Assembly: GCA_963740055.1 (NCBI GenBank)
Contig: CAVUCL010000001.1
Coordinates: forward strand, 496,001 to 560,000
Length of the DNA stretch: 64,000 bases
Reading direction: 5' to 3'
Origin: WHSW01 sp963740055
GTDB taxonomy: Bacteria > Actinomycetota > Thermoleophilia > Solirubrobacterales > 70-9
Part shown: positions 15,496-24,655 of the stretch, piece after piece
How the letters are laid out: the number at the start of each line of letters is the position of its first letter
Position numbering within the stretch: position 1 is the stretch's first letter
Notes under the pieces: generated by a model
Databases searched by the model: none
Told to the model about the DNA's origin: nothing
The model's input: the letters and a program-made list of their open reading frames with translations, nothing else
Program-made: the position numbers and the translations under genes

Positions 15496-16665
15496 TCAGG
15501 CTTGGGCCGCGGCGACCTGCGGGCCCGGGTCGTCCGACTCCGACTCCTCCGCCCGCGCTCGCGCGAGATCGGCCGAGATGCGGACCACCGCCGAGGTCAT
15601 CGGCGCGGCGAGGATGAGCCCGATCGTGCCGAAGATCGCGCCACCGGCGATCGTCACGATCAGGACCGCGAGCGGATGGATCCCGAGCGCGGCGCCCATC
15701 GCCAGCGGCTGGACCAGTTGTTGGAGGACGCTGTTGGCGAGCAGCTGGACGACGATCATGCCCGCCGCCGCGTCGGTGCCGGCGCCGCCGAGCGCGATCA
15801 GGACCGAGAACGCGGCCGCCGTCCAGGCGCCGAGGTAGGGGACGTAGGCGCCGAGGAAGGTGACCGCCGCGATCGTCCCGATCAGCGGCACCCCGAGGAT
15901 CAGGGCGCCGACCACGACCACGACCGCGTTGAACGCGGCGACGATCGTCACCCCGAGGAAGTAGCCGCGCAGCGAGCCGAGCACCCGCTGGGCGATCGTC
16001 CGCGCGACCGGCTTCGGGACTCCCATGTGGTCCTCGGCCCAGCTGCGGATCGTCGGCCCGTCCTTGAGCAGGAAGAAGAGGCTGAGCGCGGTCATCGCGA
16101 GGAAGAAGACGAGCGAGGAGAGCTTCGAGATCCCGGCGACGACGCCGTCGAGCAGCCCCTGGACGCCGTCGCTTGCTCCCGAGCTCGCGCTCTGCTTCGC
16201 CTGCTCGGCCTTCTCCGGGGAGAGGCCGAGGTCCTGAAGCCAGCCGCTGAGCGTGTCCTTGGCGTCCGAGAGGTGGCCGCCGACGGCGTCGCCCTGGCCG
16301 GTGATCCCGAGGACGACGGTGAGCATGACCCCGGCCCCGACCGCGACGATCGCGAGCATCAGCAACGCCGCCCCGAGTCCGCGGGGGACGTGGTGGCGCT
16401 TCATCCAGGCGACCAGCGGCGAGCCGACCGCGGCGATGATCGCCGCGGTCAGCACCGGGATCACGATCACCTGGGTCATCGCCGCGAGCGCGATCGCTCC
16501 CGCGACCAGGAGCGTGATCCCGACCAGCAGCCACGACATCAGGCCGACGTTGCGAAGCCAGTCGGGCACGGTGAAGATCCCGCTCAGCTCCCCGGGCGCG
16601 ATCGTGATGTAGTCGCCACCCTCCTCGGGCGCGTCCGTGCGCCGATGCAGCCGACCGCGGATCAC
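15496..16665 (-). CDS. AI-2E family (PerM-like) transporter
   Basis: 389 residues, GTG start at 16665, with about eight hydrophobic helices in the family pattern: an early pair, a polar central region (about 120-190, LSGWLQDLGLSPEKAEQAKQ) and the conserved block ILGVPLIGTIAAVTFLGAYVPYLGAW with later AMGAALGIHPLAVLIVTIAGG. Family members include the autoinducer-2 exporter TqsA and Na+/H+ antiporters, so the substrate is open. It overlaps the upstream phosphatase gene by 4 bases (GTGA). Confidence 0.88.
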   Translation of the reverse strand: MIRGRLHRRTDAPEEGGDYITIAPGELSGIFTVPDWLRNVGLMSWLLVGITLLVAGAIALAAMTQVIVIPVLTAAIIAAVGSPLVAWMKRHHVPRGLGAALLMLAIVAVGAGVMLTVVLGITGQGDAVGGHLSDAKDTLSGWLQDLGLSPEKAEQAKQSASSGASDGVQGLLDGVVAGISKLSSLVFFLAMTALSLFFLLKDGPTIRSWAEDHMGVPKPVARTIAQRVLGSLRGYFLGVTIVAAFNAVVVVVGALILGVPLIGTIAAVTFLGAYVPYLGAWTAAAFSVLIALGGAGTDAAAGMIVVQLLANSVLQQLVQPLAMGAALGIHPLAVLIVTIAGGAIFGTIGLILAAPMTSAVVRISADLARARAEESESDDPGPQVAAAQA

Positions 16666-18719
16666 GCCCGGATCCTAGGCTGCGCCGCGGCGGCCGCAGA
16701 GACCGCGGGCCCGCGACCGCCCCCGAGCTCGCGCCGCCAGCCGGCGAGCACGGCGTGCACCGCCGCCGCGCCGATGATCGGCTCGTCGGGCACCCGCAGG
16801 TGCTCGGGATGGAGGATGAAGGCGCGCGTCTGCGAGCCGCCGAGACCGCCGTGGAAGGAGATCAGCTCCTCGAACGCGCAGCCCTCGTCGAGGTCGGGGT
16901 CGTAGAAGCTGCCGACCATGATGTCGGCGACGTTCGAGAAGCCGTCGGTGCGCGCCAGGTGGCGGCCGGCTGTCGGCGAGAAGCCCGCGAGCGGGTCGTC
17001 GCCCTCGACCGTCGCGTCGGCGAGGCGGCGCTCGCCGCCCGCTCCGAGCACGAGCGCGCCACGCTCGGAGGAGCGGACCAGGAGCCAGCCCACGTGCGGG
17101 TGACGGCGCAGCGCCTCGATCAGGTTCGGGTGGCGCTGCTCGATCTCCTCCAGCGTCAGCCGCCGCCGCTCCTCCATCAGGTAGATCAGGCCGAGGTTGC
17201 CCGATCCGAGGACCACGACCCGCTGATCGGAGACGTCGTTGCGCGGTTTCTTGTCGGACGCGCGGCCGGTCGCCTCGCCGAGCGCGTGGCCGACCATCGC
17301 GCTCTGCTCGTCGCCACCCGCGAACTCGGCGACCTCGCCCTCGGCGAGCGAACGCTCGACCAGCTCGTCGAGGCCATAACCGTTGCGCTGCTTGAACGTC
17401 GCCCCCTGCGTTTGGCCATGGTCGGAGAGGACGACGATCTCGTACGGGCGCGTCGCGTAGGCGCGGGCGCGCTCGACGCGGCCGAACTGCTGGTCGAGCT
17501 TGCGCAGCGCCTCGAGCGTGTCCGCGCGCTCGAGGCCCGAGTGGTGAGCGACCTCGTCGTAGCTGGCGAAGGTCGCGTAGACGGCGGGGCGGCCGCGCAT
17601 CATGTCGGTGAGCACTCCGAAGATGACCAGGTCGCGGACGATCACGCACATCGCGCCTCGCAAGAGCGGGTAGATCCCGCCCCGATGCCCGCGCGGCCGC
17701 ACGTCGCGGCGCTTCGCCCTGATCGCCGCCGTCCACTCCAACAACACCTCCCATCCGAACAGGACCAGTGCCCGGGTGACGTTGAAGCCGTTGGAGAGAA
17801 ACGCCCGATAGCCGGGGTTGGCGCGTTTCTCGGCCTCGATCCGGCTCACGGTCAGGATCACCTCGTCGGCCTCGCCCGAGAGCAGGTTGCCGCGACTGGC
17901 GCCGCCATCGACGAGGAGGCCGTCGCCGGTGGCGTGGCGCCGCTCGATCTCGGCGCAGTCCTCCGGCGCCGAGCAGCTCATCAGCGTCGCGGTCTCCTTC
18001 TCGACCCAGCGAAACGCGGGGATGTCCTCGTTCGAGCCGAGCAGGATCCCGGCCTGGCTGGCGCCGGTCTGCGAGGAGAGGTCCGTCTCCCACTCCGCCA
18101 GGCGGTAGTCGTCCTCGGCGATCCAGCGGGCGAGGTTCGGGGCGCTGCCGTCGCGCATCGCGCGGCGCAGCACCGGCAGCGCGAGGCCGTCGATCTCGAG
18201 GCAGATCAGGCCCGGGACCGCGGTCGAGGTCGTGGCACCCTGCCGGCGCGCGATCGCCTTCACCACCCGCATCGTGTACTCGTCGTCCTCGTTGGTGCCG
18301 GTGATCACCTGGAGCACGATCGAGACGGCGGCCATCACCAGCGAGGCGAGCAGCGCGTCGCCGAACGATCCGACCGTGATCGCCTCCGGAAGCACCTCGT
18401 CGGCGATCAACAGCGCCGCCGCGTCGATCAGCAGCACCGAGACGAAGCCGACCAGGAGCATGAACGGCAACCGCAGCGCCCCGACCAGCGGCGGCAGCAG
18501 CGCGTTGATGACCGCGATCAGCGCGGCGACGAGAAACGAGCCGCCGAACTCGTTCAACTCGACGCCTGGCACGATCCCGGCCGCGACGCCCACCGAGGCC
18601 GCGGCGACCAGCCACGACACGAGCAGCGACAGCGGGCGCAGGCGGGGCTTCGTCGGCTCCCATCGCGGAGCGCCGCCGAAGGCCACGCTGGAAGCCACCC
18701 TCCCCCCGGGATCCGTCAT
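16662..18719 (-). CDS. Phage-holin-like membrane domain fused to alkaline phosphatase/phosphodiesterase domain
   Basis: 685 residues from ATG 18719 (a longer start at 18761 is possible). Residues about 25-135 carry four hydrophobic helices in the holin superfamily IV pattern (NEFGGSFLVAALIAVINALLPPLV). From about 165 on is an AP-superfamily domain: LEIDGLALPVLRRAMRDGSAPNL (first metal ligand), SSQTGASQAGILLG (nucleophile region), SYDEVAHHSG and VVLSDHGQTQG (metal ligands), and a final SFHGG histidine. Such enzymes cleave phosphodiester bonds on lipids or glycans; the substrate is unknown. It is the first gene of a two-gene unit with the AI-2E protein. Confidence 0.82.
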   Translation of the reverse strand: MTDPGGRVASSVAFGGAPRWEPTKPRLRPLSLLVSWLVAAASVGVAAGIVPGVELNEFGGSFLVAALIAVINALLPPLVGALRLPFMLLVGFVSVLLIDAAALLIADEVLPEAITVGSFGDALLASLVMAAVSIVLQVITGTNEDDEYTMRVVKAIARRQGATTSTAVPGLICLEIDGLALPVLRRAMRDGSAPNLARWIAEDDYRLAEWETDLSSQTGASQAGILLGSNEDIPAFRWVEKETATLMSCSAPEDCAEIERRHATGDGLLVDGGASRGNLLSGEADEVILTVSRIEAEKRANPGYRAFLSNGFNVTRALVLFGWEVLLEWTAAIRAKRRDVRPRGHRGGIYPLLRGAMCVIVRDLVIFGVLTDMMRGRPAVYATFASYDEVAHHSGLERADTLEALRKLDQQFGRVERARAYATRPYEIVVLSDHGQTQGATFKQRNGYGLDELVERSLAEGEVAEFAGGDEQSAMVGHALGEATGRASDKKPRNDVSDQRVVVLGSGNLGLIYLMEERRRLTLEEIEQRHPNLIEALRRHPHVGWLLVRSSERGALVLGAGGERRLADATVEGDDPLAGFSPTAGRHLARTDGFSNVADIMVGSFYDPDLDEGCAFEELISFHGGLGGSQTRAFILHPEHLRVPDEPIIGAAAVHAVLAGWRRELGGGRGPAVSAAAAAQPRIRA

Positions 18720-18792
18720 CGGCCCACTGTAGCCGGGCGCTCGGGCGGCGGTCATCTCCATTCGGGGGGATGCGCCGGTCGCGGTCGCCCGG

Positions 18793-19491
18793 TTGAATCG
18801 GCGGATCTCTCCCGCTCGGCGCAGATCCCGATCCCGATGGTGGCGCCCGCGTCACGGGTCGTGGTGGATCGGGGTGCTGTTCGCGATCGGATCGGTGTGC
18901 TTCTTCCTCGGCCCGCTGCCCGGGTTCGTACAGCTGGTCGGCTCGGCCGTCGACGGCGTCGTGTTCTTCGTCGGCTCGGTGTTCTTCACCGCGGCGGCCC
19001 TGATCCAGCACCTCGTCTCGGCCAACGCCGCCCGCGCGTCCTGCGGCGTCGGCCGCGGCCGGTTTCGCGTGTTCACGTTCCAGCCCCGGCGAATCGACTG
19101 GTGGGCGACGCTGATCCAGCTCGTCGGGACCGTCTACTTCAACGTCGACACCTTCCGGGCGATGACGGACAGCTTCGACACCGCGCAGGTCGACCGGCTC
19201 GTCTGGGCCCCGGAGGCGCTCGGGTCGATCTGCTTCCTGGTCTCGGGACTGCTCGCCTACCTCGAGCTGGGCGACGGTGGTGTCCGAGTCGCCGAGCGGA
19301 CGCTCGAGTGGAAGATCGCGATCGTCAACCTCGCCGGTTGCGTCCTGTTCGGGCTCTCGACGATCGCGAGTTACGTGGTTCCGTCGACCGGCGACGTGCT
19401 CGCCCTCGCGGCGGCGAACGTCACCACCTCGCTCGGAGCGCTCTGCTTCCTGATCGGCGCCGTGATGCTGTTGCGGGACCCGGCGGAATGA
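18793..19491 (+). CDS. Multi-pass membrane protein, YrhK-like
   Basis: 232 residues from a TTG start. A basic N-terminus (RRISPARRRSRSRWW) is followed by about six hydrophobic helices. The segment GVLFAIGSVCFFLGPLPGF and the repeated SICFLVSGLLAYLE / ALCFLIGAVMLL resemble YrhK-type domains, present here perhaps as three copies. No enzymatic motif is visible. It is divergent from the phosphatase fusion gene. Function unknown. Confidence 0.68.
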   Translation: MNRRISPARRRSRSRWWRPRHGSWWIGVLFAIGSVCFFLGPLPGFVQLVGSAVDGVVFFVGSVFFTAAALIQHLVSANAARASCGVGRGRFRVFTFQPRRIDWWATLIQLVGTVYFNVDTFRAMTDSFDTAQVDRLVWAPEALGSICFLVSGLLAYLELGDGGVRVAERTLEWKIAIVNLAGCVLFGLSTIASYVVPSTGDVLALAAANVTTSLGALCFLIGAVMLLRDPAE

Positions 19492-19582
19492 GCGGTCAGA
19501 TCCGGAGCAGCTTCGTGAGGCCCTCGCGAACCTCGGTCCTTCGACCTTCCTCTCTATTCATGGCCGGCTGAGCGGCCGAGTG

Positions 19583-19984
19583 TCAGGCTCTGGTCTGGGG
19601 GCGGCCGCCGTGGACCACGAGCCCGTAGATCACCAGCAGATCGACGATGAACAGCATGAACGCCGCGAACGGGAACGCGTTCACCGTGAACAGGATCACC
19701 AGCGCGCTGAGGCTTGCGCTCAGCACCCCGATGAAGCGCCCGTACATGTGGCGATTCCAGATCGAGAACGCGCCGATCAGCTGCATCAGGCCGATGATCA
19801 GCAGGAACCAGCCCCAGGCGTTGAGGTCGTCGAAGATCACGTAGCGGCCCTCGTCGGTGAAGAAGGCCGAGCCGTCGATCGCCGCGATCCCGTAGATCAC
19901 GTTGAGAAAGCCGGCGATCATGATCATCACGCCGGCGAACAGGACCCAGCCCTCGCCACGCGACTCCGTGTCGTAGGTGCTCAT
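19583..19984 (-). CDS. DUF7144-like four-helix membrane protein
   Basis: 133 residues from ATG 19984, preceded by AGGAGG. Four hydrophobic helices, starting GWVLFAGVMIMIAGFLNVIYGIAAI, followed by a short polar loop with F(F)TDEGRYVIFDDLNAWGW, a layout typical of DUF7144 proteins common in actinobacteria. No catalytic residues. It lies downstream of the glutamate decarboxylase gene on the same strand with a 99-base gap. Confidence 0.78.
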   Translation of the reverse strand: MSTYDTESRGEGWVLFAGVMIMIAGFLNVIYGIAAIDGSAFFTDEGRYVIFDDLNAWGWFLLIIGLMQLIGAFSIWNRHMYGRFIGVLSASLSALVILFTVNAFPFAAFMLFIVDLLVIYGLVVHGGRPQTRA

Positions 19985-20083
19985 CCTCGTTCCTCCTTGA
20001 TTTCGTTTCCCGGCGGCCGCGTGCCGTCGGGCAAGTCCAACCTACACCCCGCGTCGGCGCGCCGCCAGCGCCTGCCTGGGTGA

Positions 20084-21445
20084 CTAGAAGCCGACGTTGG
20101 TCTTCACCCGCCCGCGTTCGAACTCACTCAGCCCGCCCTTCTTGTCCAGGGTCTCGCAGGCGTTCGCGAGGTCGTCCGCGAGCGTGCCGACGAGGGCGTG
20201 CGTGAGGTTGAGCTTGACCAGCGCCCGCAGCATCTTCACCTTGTCGGCGTTCGGCGGCATCGTGTAGGCGGGCAGCATCCAACCCCGCTCCGCCGCGACC
20301 TGCCAGGCGATGTCGAACTCGTCGTAGGGTGCGTCATCGGCGAAGTTGAACGCGACCAGCGGCAGGCGGTCGTCGCCGCCGCCGATGATCTCGAAGCGCC
20401 CGATCTCACCGATCCGGTCGGCGAGGAACTGCGCATTGGCCTGCAGGGATTGCATGACGAACTCGTAGCCGTTGCGACCGAGGCGGATCAGGTTGTAGTA
20501 CTGCGCGAGGACCATCGCGGAGCCGGTCGAGAAGTTGAGGGTGAAGGTCGCGTCGGTCTTGCCGAGATAGTTCTCGTAGAAGACGAGGTCCTCGGCGAGG
20601 TCGGCCCGCTCGCGAAAGATCAGCCAGCCGATGCCTGGATAGACGAGCCCGAACTTGTGGCCGGAGACGTTGATCGAGCGCACCTGGTCGAGCCGGAAGT
20701 CCCACTCGTAGTCGGGATAGAGGAACGGCCAGACGAAGCCGCCGCTGGCGCCGTCGATGTGCAGCGGGACGTCGACGCCGTCCTTGTCGCGCAGCCCGAC
20801 GAGGTAGTCGTTGATCCCGATGATGTCGTCGGCGTGCCCGGTGAAGGTCGTGCCGAGCACCGCGGCGACGCCGATCGTGTTCTCGTCGACATGCGGCTCG
20901 ATGTCGGCGGGGCCGATCGTGTACTTGTCGGGCTGCAGCGGGACGATCCGCGGCTCGACGTCGAAGTAGCGGCAGAACTTCTCCCAGACCACGTGCACGT
21001 CGCCGCCGAAGACGAGGTTGGGCTTGTCGGTCGACTTCCCGGCCGCTTCGCGGCGTTGGCGCCACTTCCACTTCAGCGACAGGGCGCCGAGCATGATCGC
21101 CTCCGACGATCCCTGCGTCCGAGCGCCGGTGGTCTCGCCCGGAGCGTTGAAGAGGTCGGCGAGCATCCGGATGCAACGCTGCTCGATCTCGGCGGTCTGC
21201 GGATACTCGGCGTGATCGATGAAGTTGCGGTGCAGGTTCTCGGCGATCACCCGTCGCGCCTCCGGCTCCATCCACGTGGTCACGAACGTCGCCAGGTTGC
21301 GCTCCGGGATCCCGTCGAGGACCAACTCCTCGCTGATCAGGCGCATCGCCGCCAGCGGCTCCATCGCGGTCTCGGGAAACTCGCGGTCGGGCACCCCCTC
21401 GGTGATCCATCTTCCTCTCACCTGCGTCTCGATCGGGTCTGGCAT
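20084..21445 (-). CDS. gadB: Glutamate decarboxylase
   Basis: 453 residues, the usual size of bacterial Gad. This PLP enzyme converts glutamate to GABA while consuming a proton. NVSGHKFGLVYPGIGW contains the PLP lysine. DGASGGFVWPFLYPDYEWDF carries the aspartate contacting the pyridine ring, and TQGSSEAIMLGALSLKWKWR is the family's cofactor-binding region. The C-terminal segment has RGRVKTNVGF. Its start ATG 21445 faces ftsE across a 250-base spacer holding a dyad. No antiporter (gadC) is adjacent. Confidence 0.95.
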   Translation of the reverse strand: MPDPIETQVRGRWITEGVPDREFPETAMEPLAAMRLISEELVLDGIPERNLATFVTTWMEPEARRVIAENLHRNFIDHAEYPQTAEIEQRCIRMLADLFNAPGETTGARTQGSSEAIMLGALSLKWKWRQRREAAGKSTDKPNLVFGGDVHVVWEKFCRYFDVEPRIVPLQPDKYTIGPADIEPHVDENTIGVAAVLGTTFTGHADDIIGINDYLVGLRDKDGVDVPLHIDGASGGFVWPFLYPDYEWDFRLDQVRSINVSGHKFGLVYPGIGWLIFRERADLAEDLVFYENYLGKTDATFTLNFSTGSAMVLAQYYNLIRLGRNGYEFVMQSLQANAQFLADRIGEIGRFEIIGGGDDRLPLVAFNFADDAPYDEFDIAWQVAAERGWMLPAYTMPPNADKVKMLRALVKLNLTHALVGTLADDLANACETLDKKGGLSEFERGRVKTNVGF

Positions 21446-21563
21446 GCACGCCTCCTCGCGGGATTCGGGTAGCTGGGGCCGGAACCTCTCACATCACGAC
21501 AACCGGGGTGAGATCGACTCCGGCGGCCGGGCTGCGAGCGTGCTTGCAGGGCCGGGCGGATCT

Positions 21564-21577
21564 TTAGCGTCCGCTAA
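21564..21577. promoter_or_regulatory. TTAGCG-TC-CGCTAA dyad, possible TetR-type operator
   Basis: A perfect 6-bp inverted repeat with a 2-base spacer lies between the divergent gadB and ftsE genes, 119 bases from the gadB start and 120 from ftsE. Short AT-ended dyads of this form are typical of TetR-family operators. No TetR gene is in the window, so the regulator is unknown. Confidence 0.4.
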
Positions 21578-21682
21578 CACTCTGCGCTAGCCTCCTCGCT
21601 CGAGATCGGGCACTCGGCCCGCAGCTTTCGATGCAGGGGGCGCTCGCGACCCAGCCACGCAGGAGTGGTGCGGACGCCGAAG

Positions 21683-21690
21683 AAAGGAGG
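21683..21690 (+). promoter_or_regulatory. Strong ribosome binding site fixing the ftsE start
   Basis: AAAGGAGG lies 6 bases before ATG 21697. This decides the start against the in-frame upstream ATG at 21631 and so keeps a 35-residue arginine-rich N-terminal extension in the protein. Confidence 0.75.
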
Positions 21691-21696
21691 CTCCGC

Positions 21697-22569
<873 letters not shown>

Positions 22570-23481
22570 ATGGGCCGGATCGTCTTCTTCCTCTCGGAGG
22601 CGTTTCGCGCGCTGCGCCGCAGCGCCGCCCCGAGCATCGCCGCGATCGTCACGATCGTGGTCACGACGCTGCTGCTCGGCGTGCTCGTCCCCGTCCTGCG
22701 GGCGAGCGAGTCGAAGGCGAGCGAGGTCCGCGAGCAGATCGGGCTCGAGGTCTTCCTCTACCGCGACGCGACCCGGGCCGAGCTCGACGGGCTCGAGCGC
22801 AAGCTGAACGCGGTCCCGCACGTGACCGGGGTCGAGTACTGCTCGCCGACCTGCGCGAAGCAGGAGCTCGGGAACGAGCTCAAGGGCGATCTCGCGAACT
22901 CGATCGACGAGCTCAACTCGAACCCGCTGCCACCGTCGTTCGACCTCACGCTCGACGACCCAGACAACCTCGAGGCGGTGCGCTCGTCGCTGCTGCCGCC
23001 GAACCAGGCCGGCAAGCCGACCCCGATCAGCGCCGCGATCGATCCGCCGATCGGCGAGGATCGCGAGAACGCGGAGAAGATCCGCGACGTCACGGGCGCG
23101 GTCAAGGTGGTGCTCGCGGTGATCGCCGCGCTGCTGTTGATCGCCTCCCTGCTGCTGGTCGCGAACACGATCCGGCTCTCGATCTACGCTCGCCGGCGCG
23201 AGGTCGAGGTGATGCGGCTCGTCGGCGCGACCAACTGGTTCATCCGCTGGCCGTTCATGATCGAGGGCGTGATCGTGGGCATCGCGGGAGCGGGAATCGC
23301 GGTCGGCATACTGTTGCTCGGAAAGGTCACGATCGTGGACCCGCTCGCCGAGGACTTCAACTTGATCGACAACTTCTCGACCATGGGCTTCGTCCCGCTG
23401 GTCGCGGTGCTCGTTGCGGCCGCGGTGATCGTCTCCGCGCTCGGCAGCGGCATCACCTTGCGGCGCTTCCTGCGGGTGTGA
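22570..23481 (+). CDS. ftsX: Cell division permease-like protein FtsX
   Basis: 303 residues. One N-terminal helix (AAPSIAAIVTIVVTTLLLGVLV), an extracellular domain (about 45-170), then three helices with the FtsX block SIYARRREVEVMRLVGATNWFIRWPFMIEGVIVG. The extracellular part has a CSPTC pair (about residues 94-98) that may form a disulfide. ATG follows the ftsE TAG with no gap, and the 3' end overlaps the S41 protease gene by 4 bases, so all three are coupled. Confidence 0.95.
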   Translation: MGRIVFFLSEAFRALRRSAAPSIAAIVTIVVTTLLLGVLVPVLRASESKASEVREQIGLEVFLYRDATRAELDGLERKLNAVPHVTGVEYCSPTCAKQELGNELKGDLANSIDELNSNPLPPSFDLTLDDPDNLEAVRSSLLPPNQAGKPTPISAAIDPPIGEDRENAEKIRDVTGAVKVVLAVIAALLLIASLLLVANTIRLSIYARRREVEVMRLVGATNWFIRWPFMIEGVIVGIAGAGIAVGILLLGKVTIVDPLAEDFNLIDNFSTMGFVPLVAVLVAAAVIVSALGSGITLRRFLRV

Positions 23482-24653
23482 GCCCCGGTCCAGACCGGAG
23501 CGGCTTCGGCCCCGGTCTCGTCGCCGGGCTGATCGCCGGGCTGGTGCTCGCGGCACTCGTCGGCGTGCTCACCGGCGAGCTCGGCACCGGCGACGACGAG
23601 ACCCCGGTCGCCGAGGCGTTCGAGACGATCGAGGACAACTACTTCGAGGCGGTCGACGGCGAGCGGCTCGAGGAGGGCTCGATCAACGGCATGGTCCGCG
23701 AGCTGCGCGAGCGCTACGACGATCGCTTCTCGCACTACTTCACCAAGGAGCAGCTCGAGGACTTCGAGGCGGCGACCTCGGGCAGCTTCTCCGGCGTCGG
23801 GCTCGCGGTCAACGAGGTCCCCGCCGGGCTGCGGGTGGCGACCGTCTACCCCGATACGCCCGCCGAGCGCGCCGGGATCGAGGAGGGCGACCTGATCGTC
23901 GCCGTCGACGGGAAGTCGATCGCCGGCGTGCCGGCCGACGTCTCGACGGCGCGGATCAAGGGACCGCGCGGGACCGAGGTCGAGCTCGAGGTCGCCTCGG
24001 GCTCGAACCGTCGCAGCCGCATGCTCGTGGTGGAGCGCGCCGACGTGCGCATCCCCGCGGTCGACGGCGAGATCCGCCGGGTCGACGGCCGCAAGCTCGC
24101 CTACGTCCGCTTCGCGACCTTCAGCGAGGGCGCACACGGCGAGTTGCGCGACACGATCGAGCGCCTCTATCGCGACGGCGCCGAGGGACTGGTCCTCGAC
24201 CTGCGCGGCAACGGCGGCGGGCTGCTGAACGAGGCGGTGCTCTCGTCGAGCGTCTTCGTCGAGGACGGCAACGTGGTCTCGACCGAGAGCAGGACCCAGG
24301 GCGACCGCGACTACCCGGCGGTCGGCGGCGCGCTCGACCCGCGCCCGACCGTGGTCCTGGTCAATCGCGACACCGCGTCGGCCGCCGAGATCCTGACGGC
24401 GGCGATCGCGACCTACGACCTCGGCGAGATCGTCGGCACCCGGACCTTCGGCAAGGGCACCTTCCAGGAGGTGATCCCGCTCGCCGCCGGCGGCGCGCTC
24501 GACCTGACCATCGGCCAGTACCTGACCGCCGACGGGACGTCGATCGCGGGCGAGGGGATCAAGCCCGACGTCAGGGTCGCCGACGACCCCCGGACCGAGT
24601 CCGCCGACGAGGCCCTCGATCGCGCGCTCGCCGTCCTCGCCGAGCAGCTCTGA
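23478..24653 (+). CDS. S41 family C-terminal processing peptidase (CtpA-like)
   Basis: 391 residues from GTG 23478. A single N-terminal membrane helix (GLVAGLIAGLVLAALVGVL) anchors it outside the membrane. A PDZ domain at about 90-175 (GSFSGVGLAVNEVPAGLRVATV) is followed by the S41 protease core. The Ser of the Ser/Lys dyad lies in NRDTASAAEILTAA and the Lys in GTRTFGKGTFQEV. It overlaps ftsX. In other bacteria ctp genes sit beside ftsEX or next to peptidoglycan hydrolase genes, so control of septal hydrolases is a reasonable guess. Confidence 0.92.
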   Translation: MSPGPDRSGFGPGLVAGLIAGLVLAALVGVLTGELGTGDDETPVAEAFETIEDNYFEAVDGERLEEGSINGMVRELRERYDDRFSHYFTKEQLEDFEAATSGSFSGVGLAVNEVPAGLRVATVYPDTPAERAGIEEGDLIVAVDGKSIAGVPADVSTARIKGPRGTEVELEVASGSNRRSRMLVVERADVRIPAVDGEIRRVDGRKLAYVRFATFSEGAHGELRDTIERLYRDGAEGLVLDLRGNGGGLLNEAVLSSSVFVEDGNVVSTESRTQGDRDYPAVGGALDPRPTVVLVNRDTASAAEILTAAIATYDLGEIVGTRTFGKGTFQEVIPLAAGGALDLTIGQYLTADGTSIAGEGIKPDVRVADDPRTESADEALDRALAVLAEQL

Positions 24654-24655
24654 CG

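Noticed and set aside
14431..16905. 824-residue forward frame
   Set aside because: Antisense to the efflux pump and AI-2E gene, overlapping the channel; low-complexity residues only.
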